Below the pieces are notes generated by a model. That model was not told the origin of the DNA. It worked only from the letters and a program-made list of their open reading frames with translations, and ran no database searches. Both the position numbers and the translations under genes were made by a program. Below are positions 57,784 to 64,000 of a DNA stretch of 64,000 nucleotides, piece after piece. Each line of letters begins with the position of its first letter. Position 1 is the stretch's first letter. This stretch comes from Opitutales bacterium (lineage in GTDB: Bacteria; Verrucomicrobiota; Verrucomicrobiia; Opitutales; Oceanipulchritudinaceae). The stretch is from assembly GCA_007133065.1 (NCBI GenBank), contig SLNJ01000016.1, positions 1-64,000 on the forward strand, in the 5' to 3' direction.

Positions 57784-58578
57784 ATGGCCATCGTTTCCCA
57801 GGAATCCAGTCAGATAACCGTGCACGAACCGGTCGCGGTGGAAGTTCGCAACCTTTGCAGGAGTTACGGCGAAACCCAGGTGCTGAAAGACGTCAGCTTT
57901 CAGGTCGAACCCGGCGAAATCTTCGTCATCATGGGTCCGAGCGGGGCGGGTAAGAGCGTGCTCCTGAAGCATATTATTGGACTGGAGCGCGCCGACTCCG
58001 GAGAAATCCTGATCGCCGGCAAGGACGCCTCCAGCACCAAGACCCACCGCGACATCCGCACCGGCATCGTCTTCCAGGCGGGCGCCCTCTTTAACTCGAT
58101 GACGGTCTATGAGAACCTCGCGCTCTACCCCACAGAGCACCGTCTCTACGATAAAGAAACCATTCGCAGGAAGGTCATGGAGGCGCTCGCCATCGTCTCC
58201 CTCGAGGAAGCGGCCGACAAGATTCCCGCGGAGTTGTCGGGCGGGATGAAGAAGCGGGTCGCCGTGGCCCGCGCGCTCGTCATCGAACCGCAGCTGCTCC
58301 TCTACGACGAACCGACCTCGGAGCTCGACCCGATTCTCGCAGCGACCGTCGCCGAGCTGATCGCAACGGTGCGCAAAGAGACCAACCTCACCAGTATTGT
58401 GGTCACCCACGACACCGTCCTCGCCAAGACGATTGGAAACCGCGTCGCCCTCCTCCTGGACGGGCGGATCCATACGATAGCCACCCCCGACGAATTGACC
58501 CGGAACGACGATCCTGATATTCAGGATTTTCTCCATCCAAAAATCGATCTCGACAACCCCCGTTTTCGCAGAAGCTGA
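57784..58578 (+). CDS. mlaF: MlaF-type phospholipid ABC transporter ATPase
   Basis: 264 aa, starting 3 bp after the mlaE stop. Walker A GPSGAGKS, signature LSGGMKKRVAVARAL and Walker B LLYDEPTSELDP are intact. The region TGIVFQAGALFNSMTVYENL is typical of MlaF/Ttg2A ATPases. It drives the MlaE permease. The mlaD gene starts 13 bp downstream with a Shine-Dalgarno (AAAGGA). Confidence 0.95.
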   Translation: MAIVSQESSQITVHEPVAVEVRNLCRSYGETQVLKDVSFQVEPGEIFVIMGPSGAGKSVLLKHIIGLERADSGEILIAGKDASSTKTHRDIRTGIVFQAGALFNSMTVYENLALYPTEHRLYDKETIRRKVMEALAIVSLEEAADKIPAELSGGMKKRVAVARALVIEPQLLLYDEPTSELDPILAATVAELIATVRKETNLTSIVVTHDTVLAKTIGNRVALLLDGRIHTIATPDELTRNDDPDIQDFLHPKIDLDNPRFRRS

Positions 58579-58591
58579 AAGGACCATCGCC

Positions 58592-59569
58592 ATGAGAGAC
58601 ACACTCAACCTCGCTCGAGTCGGGTTATTCTTCGTTCTCGGAATCGCCCTGATTTACATCACTTACGCCACGCTATCGGATCAGCGCCTTCGCGCGGAGG
58701 AAGGTTACGAGGTCCGGGCGGTCTTCGACAATATCCGTACCGTGACCGTTTCCGCCGAGGTCCGGATGGCCGGGGTTCGAATCGGTACCGTGCAGCGCAC
58801 CTTACTTCAGGACGGCAAAGGCGTCGCCGTCCTGACCATCAACGAGAGCATCGAGATCCCCCGGGACTCGACCGCGAAAATCGCGCTCTCGAGCCTGCTG
58901 GGCACGCACTATATAAGCGTCCAATACGGAAACAAAAACGCCGGATACCTTGAGAGTGGCGATAAGATCGCGACGCTGTACACGCCCGACATGGACGACC
59001 TTTTCTCCGAACTGGCCGATGTCGGCGAGAAGGTCGGCCGCGCCGTGGAGCAGTTCTCCGGAGAGGAGTTCTCGGACCTGATGACGCAGCTCAACGCGAT
59101 GGTAACGGACAACCGCCACCGGGTGGACAGCATACTCGGCGATATCGACGAAGTCACCACACGTATGAATCGAGGTGAAGGTACCCTCGGCAAACTACTC
59201 GCCTCCGAAGAGGCCTACGACGCACTGATGGCGACCGTGCACGAAATGCGGCAAGCCGCGGCCGGTGCCAGCGAGACTCTCGCGGACGTGCGAGAGATGG
59301 TCACCCACGTGAAAGCGGGCAAGGGGACGCTTGGGGAACTGATCTACGGCGAAGGCTACGCACGGGAGTTCGAAGCAATCTTCGCCAACATGACCGAGTT
59401 CACGGAGAAGCTGAATTCCAACGAGGGAACCCTCGGAAAACTGGTCACGGACGACGAACTCTACCGCGATCTGCGCAACCTCATCTCCCAGGCCGAACGC
59501 ACACTCGGAACCATGGGCGATTCCGGACCGATTACCGCCGTCGGGGTCGGGGCGCAGGCGCTCTTCTAG
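58592..59569 (+). CDS. mlaD: MlaD-like MCE-domain lipid-transport protein with C-terminal GTLGKL repeats
   Basis: 325 aa, longer than E. coli MlaD (183). TM anchor at about 10-28, MCE domain at 38-130 (EVRAVFDNIRTVTVSAEV split by turn; VRMAGVRIGTV; GTHYISVQYG), then a helical tail with three similar units: RGEGTLGKLLASEEAYDAL (194-212), AGKGTLGELIYGEGYAREF (242-260) and SNEGTLGKLVTDDELYRDL (276-294). This long tail is usual in MCE proteins that form periplasmic extensions. It forms a hexameric ring that channels lipid. The 3' end overlaps the convergent Ada-like gene by 38 bp. Confidence 0.92.
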   Translation: MRDTLNLARVGLFFVLGIALIYITYATLSDQRLRAEEGYEVRAVFDNIRTVTVSAEVRMAGVRIGTVQRTLLQDGKGVAVLTINESIEIPRDSTAKIALSSLLGTHYISVQYGNKNAGYLESGDKIATLYTPDMDDLFSELADVGEKVGRAVEQFSGEEFSDLMTQLNAMVTDNRHRVDSILGDIDEVTTRMNRGEGTLGKLLASEEAYDALMATVHEMRQAAAGASETLADVREMVTHVKAGKGTLGELIYGEGYAREFEAIFANMTEFTEKLNSNEGTLGKLVTDDELYRDLRNLISQAERTLGTMGDSGPITAVGVGAQALF

Positions 59570-60392
59570 CCTCCCATGCCAGAATAGCGCGTTTTCGCTC
59601 GACGCCCCACCGGTACCCGCCGAGAGCGCCGGTTGCACGGATGACGCGGTGACAGGGAATCAGGAACGCGACCGGATTGTCTCCAACCGCGGTTCCTGCG
59701 GCCCGCGCGGCGCAGGGGGAGCCGGCGGCGCGCGCCAGCGTTCCGTAACTGACGGCCGCGCCCGGCGGCACCCGCAACAACGCCCGCCAAACCCGAACCT
59801 GGAATGCGGTCCCGCGCACCAGCGCGCGCAGGTGGCGGTCGCCCGGCAGTCGACCCCCTCCTTCCACTCGGAATATCGATTGAGCCAGCTGCGCTGCCGC
59901 CTCGTCATTGCGTTCGAATTCCACCATGGGCCACTCGTCTCTCAGCGCTGTCACTGCTGCCCGATGCTCTCCCTCTGCAACAAACGAGAGATGGACAATC
60001 CCGCGCTCGGACCGGGCGAGCATACAGGTCCCAAACGGGGTCTGCGCGAACCCAAACCACATAGCGACCCCGCATCCGCCCGACTTCAGCTGTCCGGGCG
60101 TAATCGCCTCCAGGGCGATACATAAATCGTGCAGCCGGGACGGCCCTGACAATCCGGCCTCCAACGCGGCCTCCAACACGCTCGCGCCCCGTCGCAGCAT
60201 CTCGCGGGCATAGTTGTGCGTGATCCACTGGAGAAAGTCCTTGGGGGTGATTCCCGCCCACTCCGAGAACAAGCGGTGCAGGTGGTAGCGGCTCACCCCC
60301 GCCACGGATGCCAGTTCATCGAGGTCGGGCTGCGTCTGAAACCGCGTGTCGAGATGCCGGATGACCAATGCGATGCGGTCGTAGTGCGTCAT
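59532..60392 (-). CDS. Ada-like AraC-HTH/O6-methylguanine-DNA methyltransferase fusion
   Basis: 286 aa. Residues 1-105 are an AraC-type double HTH (LASVAGVSRYHLHRLFSEW, split at ends; SRLHDLCIALEAITPG). Residues 110-286 are the Ogt/MGMT domain with active-site Cys247 in IPCHRV and SYGTLARAAG. The N-terminal zinc domain that senses methyl phosphotriesters in E. coli Ada is absent, so the regulatory switch must differ. It repairs O6-alkylguanine and may regulate transcription. It overlaps the 3' end of mlaD on the opposite strand. Confidence 0.93.
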   Translation of the reverse strand: MTHYDRIALVIRHLDTRFQTQPDLDELASVAGVSRYHLHRLFSEWAGITPKDFLQWITHNYAREMLRRGASVLEAALEAGLSGPSRLHDLCIALEAITPGQLKSGGCGVAMWFGFAQTPFGTCMLARSERGIVHLSFVAEGEHRAAVTALRDEWPMVEFERNDEAAAQLAQSIFRVEGGGRLPGDRHLRALVRGTAFQVRVWRALLRVPPGAAVSYGTLARAAGSPCAARAAGTAVGDNPVAFLIPCHRVIRATGALGGYRWGVERKRAILAWEARRAPAPRPRRR

Positions 60393-60451
60393 GGCGCCAT
60401 CCTAGCAGCACATGCGAGCGCATTCCCACCCGATTCTTGCCACACCGGTGG

Positions 60452-61342
60452 TCACTCGATGTTCTGAACCTGCTCCCGGATGCGTTCGAGTTCGTTCTTG
60501 CCGTGGAGCACCCACTTGCTCGTCTCGACGTTGTTGGCCTTGGATCCGATCGTGTTGAATTCGCGATGGATCTCCTGCACCAGAAACTCGAGCTTGCGTC
60601 CGACCGGAGGCGCTCCCACACCGCCTTCGGAATCCTCACCCAACAACTCGGCGAGCTGTTCGAGGTGGCTGTCAAGCCGGGTCAACTCTTCGCTGATATC
60701 ACATCGATCAGCGAATATCGCGATCTCCTTGAGCACCCGCTCGTCCTCCAGCTCCAACTCCAGCCCCGCCTGCCTCAGGCGCGCCAAAAGGGTCTCCCGG
60801 TAGTGTTCGACCGTCCCGGCGGAGGTGCTTCGAGTCTGCTGGACCGCGCGGCACAGCTCGCCGTGGCGAGCGAGGAAATCCCTGCGAATCGTCTCGCCCT
60901 CACGTCTGCGCATCGTATTGAGCGACTCCAGCGCGACGGCGACCGCCTCGTCGGCAACCCCCTGGAGCGGACCCGGATCAACCGGGTTCGTATTGCTGTT
61001 CATCGTGGCAAGCTTCAGGAGTATTTCCAGGTTTGGATTGAAGAGGACATGATGCTTGTGGGCCATCTGTCGCAACCGCTGCAGGGCGGCTTCGACCTGA
61101 TCATCATCCCATTCGATGGACTGAGCCGGATCGACCGGTATGACCTGCACCTGCGCATGGAGCCTCCCCCGGCAGATGCCGGAACGCAGCTTCTCCACGA
61201 TCGGCCGCTCGAGCGACTGCCATTCCCGCGGAATCGAGACTCCGACTTCAAGCGTTCTCCGATTGACGGCCGAGAGTTCCACCAGGACGTCGTATCCCTC
61301 CCCCTGGGCCCGCCCGCTTCCATATCCGGTCATGCTGTTCAT
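60452..61342 (-). CDS. yicC: YicC/YloC family endoribonuclease
   Basis: 296 aa, the usual length. MNSMTGYGSG is the diagnostic N-terminus, and the C-terminal EELTRLDSHLEQL and REFNTIGSKANNVE (the conserved NTIxSKA) close the match. E. coli YicC has been shown to act as an endoribonuclease affecting small-RNA decay. Downstream of trpB on the same strand (76-bp gap), with the Ada-like gene beyond. Confidence 0.95.
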   Translation of the reverse strand: MNSMTGYGSGRAQGEGYDVLVELSAVNRRTLEVGVSIPREWQSLERPIVEKLRSGICRGRLHAQVQVIPVDPAQSIEWDDDQVEAALQRLRQMAHKHHVLFNPNLEILLKLATMNSNTNPVDPGPLQGVADEAVAVALESLNTMRRREGETIRRDFLARHGELCRAVQQTRSTSAGTVEHYRETLLARLRQAGLELELEDERVLKEIAIFADRCDISEELTRLDSHLEQLAELLGEDSEGGVGAPPVGRKLEFLVQEIHREFNTIGSKANNVETSKWVLHGKNELERIREQVQNIE

Positions 61343-61418
61343 TTGAGCATCAGCACTTAGACCGGGAACGGGCCGATAACAACCTCAATCCATCGCGCGC
61401 TCGCACCTGGAATGGATC

Positions 61419-62645
61419 CTACCGGGCCGACTCCAGAACCTGGGCGACTTCCTGGACGTCCTTGTCTCCGCGTCCGCTCAGGTTGATGAGCAGAACCTCG
61501 TCGCGCCCCATCTCCGGAGCACGGTCCATCGCGTAGGCGATGGCATGGGTCGATTCGAGGGCGGGGATGATTCCCTCGGTACGGCAGAGCAACTGAAATG
61601 CCTCCATCACGCGGTCGTCGGTCGCGTAGGCGTACTCGATTCGTCCGCGGTCCCGGTAGTAGGCGTGCTCAGGACCCACCGCAGCGTAGTCAAGCCCGGC
61701 GCTGACGGAATGCGTCAGATCGATCTGCCCGTCCTCGTTCTGCAGGATGAACGTCTTGCACCCCTGGAGAACGCCGACCCGCCCGCCGGCAAAACGCGCC
61801 GCGTGATCGCCGGGTGTCATTCCCCGCCCCCCGGCTTCGACACCGACAAGACGGACTCCGGGGTCATCGAGAAAAGCGAAGAAGAGTCCGATCGAATTGC
61901 TTCCCCCGCCAACACATGCGGTGATCTCGTCGGGGAGCCGGCCCTCCAATTCCAAAATCTGGGCGCGCGCCTCATTCCCGATCACACTCTGGAACTCGCG
62001 CACCATCATCGGATACGGGTGAGCGCCGTAAACGGTCCCGAGGACGTAGTGTGTATCGCGGACATGGGTCACCCAATCGCGCATTGCCTCGTTGATGGCT
62101 TCCTTCAACGTCTTTTGCCCGGCCTCCACCCCGCGAACCTCGGCACCGCACAGGCGCATGCGAAAGACATTGAGCGCCTGCCGGCGCATGTCCTCCGCCC
62201 CCATATAAATCACGCACTCCAGTCCGAAGCGCGCGCACGCAGCCGCCGTCGCGGTCCCGTGCTGGCCCGCCCCCGTCTCCGCAATCACACGTTTTTTGCC
62301 CATTCGCCGTGCGAGGAGAACCTGGCCGAGGCAGTTGTTGATCTTGTGGGCGCCGGTGTGGAGCAAATCCTCGCGCTTCAGGTAAATCTTCGCACCGCCG
62401 AGTTCCGCACTCAAGTTGCGGGCGTGGTACAAACCGGTCGGTCGCCCCGCAAATTCGCGCAACTCGGTATCGAGTTCGGCCCGAAATTCCGGATCCGCCA
62501 TCGCCGCGCGATAGGCGCTCTCCAGTTCATACAAAGCCGACATCAACGTCTCCGGAACGTACATCCCGCCGTACGGTCCGAAGCGCCCGCGTTCGTCCGG
62601 CAGATTGAATCGCGGCGCACGGCGGCTTGCATGTGAGGGAATCAT
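61419..62645 (-). CDS. trpB: Tryptophan synthase beta subunit
   Basis: 408 aa. PLP lysine K101 in [31 protein letters not shown] and the phosphate loop [10 protein letters not shown] are intact. It condenses indole and serine to tryptophan, normally with TrpA. No trpA or other trp gene is in the window; trpB starts just 6 bp after the stop of the RsbU-type phosphatase gene, an unusual neighbour. Confidence 0.97.
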   Translation of the reverse strand: MIPSHASRRAPRFNLPDERGRFGPYGGMYVPETLMSALYELESAYRAAMADPEFRAELDTELREFAGRPTGLYHARNLSAELGGAKIYLKREDLLHTGAHKINNCLGQVLLARRMGKKRVIAETGAGQHGTATAAACARFGLECVIYMGAEDMRRQALNVFRMRLCGAEVRGVEAGQKTLKEAINEAMRDWVTHVRDTHYVLGTVYGAHPYPMMVREFQSVIGNEARAQILELEGRLPDEITACVGGGSNSIGLFFAFLDDPGVRLVGVEAGGRGMTPGDHAARFAGGRVGVLQGCKTFILQNEDGQIDLTHSVSAGLDYAAVGPEHAYYRDRGRIEYAYATDDRVMEAFQLLCRTEGIIPALESTHAIAYAMDRAPEMGRDEVLLINLSGRGDKDVQEVAQVLESAR

Positions 62646-62651
62646 CTCGCA

Positions 62652-64000
62652 CTAAGAGCTGCCCAAATTCCTGACCGAGACAAGCGTAATATCGTCGGCC
62701 TGTTTCTCCTTGCCCGCGAACCGGTGCATGGTCTCGAGAATGCCCGCGTTCAAGTCGGAGGCGCTGCGGTTTCGCAGCAGCTTGATCGCGTCGGCGAGAC
62801 GGCTGCTCGAAAACTCGGTCCCCTCCTGATTCGCCGATTCAGTGATCCCGTCGGTATACAGGCAGAACAGGTCGCCCGGTCCAAATGGAATACGCTTGTC
62901 CTCAATCACTTCTGAGAAAAGCTGCGTCGGCACCATTCCAAGCGCCATGCCTTCCGAACCGGGCATTGTTGCGCGCATCATCCCGCTCTCTGAATTCGCG
63001 GAAAACAGGATCGGCAGCTCGTGTCCGGCACGGGCCATGAGTATTTCGCCGCGCACAGGATCGATGATGGCGTAGATCATGGTGATGAACATGTCGAGGC
63101 GCATCTCCTCGTTCATCACGGTGTTCATCTCCGACAGCACCTTGGCGGGTGAGCGGAAATCCTGAGCCAGGTGGCGCAGGTTCGACTGGCAGATCGCCAT
63201 CAGGATCGATGCGGGAATTCCCTTCCCGGAGACATCCGCAATCGCGACGCCGAGGCGACCATCATCAAGTTGGAAGAGATCATACAGGTCGCCGCCGACC
63301 TTCTGAGCTGGAAGGTAACGCGCGTCGAGATCGAGACCCGGGGTTGAGGGAAAATCGTGGGGCAGCAGCATCCCCTGGATGCTGCTCGCGAGCGACAGGT
63401 CGACATCGAGTTTGTTTTTCTCGATCTGCATTGCCATCAGATCGAGATTGTGGATCGCCAGTCCCGCCTGCTCCGCAAGCGATTGCGCCAAAGAGAAATC
63501 GGTCTCATTGAAGGCAACCCCGTCGGCGGAGTTCACGATTGCCAGAACTCCGATCGATGTCTCGCGGAAGTTGATCGGCACCACGATACAGGAGCGCACT
63601 TCGAGTGCGGGATCATCGTGTTTCACGATTCTCGGATCCTCGCGGGCATCGGAAATCAACATCCCCTTGCCGGTCTTGGCAACGGATCCGACCAACCCCT
63701 CGCCCACGTCGAAAACCTCCGAGCGAAGAACCTGCTCGATGAACTTCGCGCGGGTCGTGAGCTTCAGCTTGGCGCTGTCCGGAAGGGGACGGTGGGGCGG
63801 GAACAATCCTTCCACAGCAACCCCGCGCAGCTGCTCCTCGGGGGTTCGCTCGAAGACACAGGCGCTGAATGCGCCGGTGCTGAGAATCGCGGAATGGACA
63901 ACGCGCCGGAACAACTCCTCGCGTCCCACTCCCTCGCCGATCGCCTCGACCATGTTGTGCATGAATTCGAGGACAATCTGCTTCTCCTGCGCAAGCATCT
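62652..64000 (-). CDS. GAF domain/PP2C (RsbU-type) serine phosphatase, 5' end cut by window
   Basis: At least 448 residues are visible; an ATG occurs at 63998 but the frame is open to the edge and the gene probably continues beyond it. A GAF domain lies at about 20-190 (VGSVAKTGKGMLISDARED and SCIVVPINFRETSIGVLAIVNS, split at the turn). A SpoIIE/RsbU PP2C domain follows: ASSIQGMLLP, KVGGDLYDLFQLDDGRLGVAIADVSGKGIPAS (split), with the metal aspartates in GGDLYD and ADVSGKG, and ending KEKQADDITLVSVR. It dephosphorylates anti-sigma-antagonist-type proteins, controlling partner-switching. No partner proteins are in view. Confidence 0.9.
   Translation of the reverse strand, partial: MLAQEKQIVLEFMHNMVEAIGEGVGREELFRRVVHSAILSTGAFSACVFERTPEEQLRGVAVEGLFPPHRPLPDSAKLKLTTRAKFIEQVLRSEVFDVGEGLVGSVAKTGKGMLISDAREDPRIVKHDDPALEVRSCIVVPINFRETSIGVLAIVNSADGVAFNETDFSLAQSLAEQAGLAIHNLDLMAMQIEKNKLDVDLSLASSIQGMLLPHDFPSTPGLDLDARYLPAQKVGGDLYDLFQLDDGRLGVAIADVSGKGIPASILMAICQSNLRHLAQDFRSPAKVLSEMNTVMNEEMRLDMFITMIYAIIDPVRGEILMARAGHELPILFSANSESGMMRATMPGSEGMALGMVPTQLFSEVIEDKRIPFGPGDLFCLYTDGITESANQEGTEFSSSRLADAIKLLRNRSASDLNAGILETMHRFAGKEKQADDITLVSVRNLGSS

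Overview
The window looks like chromosomal DNA of a GC-rich, Gram-negative-type bacterium with an outer membrane (lptC/lptA/lptB, an Mla lipid transporter, ExbB/ExbD). The combination of HPr kinase, PyrR and a phoH-pgpH-ybeY cluster, several exclusively hypothetical proteins, and an exported protein starting with aromatic-rich GW-type segments points to Verrucomicrobiota, perhaps an Opitutae/Puniceicoccales-like lineage. This placement is an inference from gene content; no rRNA is present. No phage, insertion sequence, CRISPR array or other clear mobile element was seen. Nearly all of the window is housekeeping chromosome, packed with ATGA start/stop overlaps. Many genes lack a clear Shine-Dalgarno sequence.

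Layout. 1-6.1 kb: a truncated secreted protein gene, then a sugar/polyol-type cluster (three Gfo/Idh/MocA oxidoreductases and one TIM-barrel isomerase). 6.2-8.3 kb: a PEBP-like protein and a BCCT transporter. 8.3-12.9 kb: a four-gene, fully overlapping TPR/ExbB/ExbD/TonB-like operon. 13.1-19.6 kb: a divergent pyrimidine-nucleoside phosphorylase, argS, an M24 peptidase, a DUF192 lipoprotein and psd. 19.7-24.4 kb: clpB, a small conserved-looking protein and dnaA. A 588-bp non-coding region next to dnaA carries DnaA boxes and is the best oriC candidate. 24.9-28.6 kb: elbB-lptC-lptA-lptB-hprK (minus strand).

28.8-42.7 kb is one long plus-strand run: HIT, phoH-pgpH-ybeY, DUF502, a RecO-like gene, a nuclease-helicase fusion, pyrR-pyrB-pyrC, a CPBP protease, thiL and tsaE. 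42.7-48.2 kb holds a 608-aa protein of unknown function, tRNA-Leu(GAG), a DUF6941-like gene, an orphan phosphate-binding-like protein, an NtrC-family regulator and an Rrf2 regulator. 48.3-55.2 kb: gyrB, gyrA and an NhaC antiporter. 55.5-59.6 kb: an exported protein built of about twenty WP-motif repeats followed by mlaE-mlaF-mlaD. 59.5-64 kb (minus): an Ada-like protein, yicC, trpB and the 3' part of an RsbU-type phosphatase running off the end.

The strongest leads for something undescribed are the WP-repeat protein beside MlaEFD, the RecB-type-nuclease/XPD-type-helicase fusion, the TPR-ExbB-ExbD-TonB-like operon, the phosphorylase that has lost its family signature, and the 608-aa protein of unknown function.
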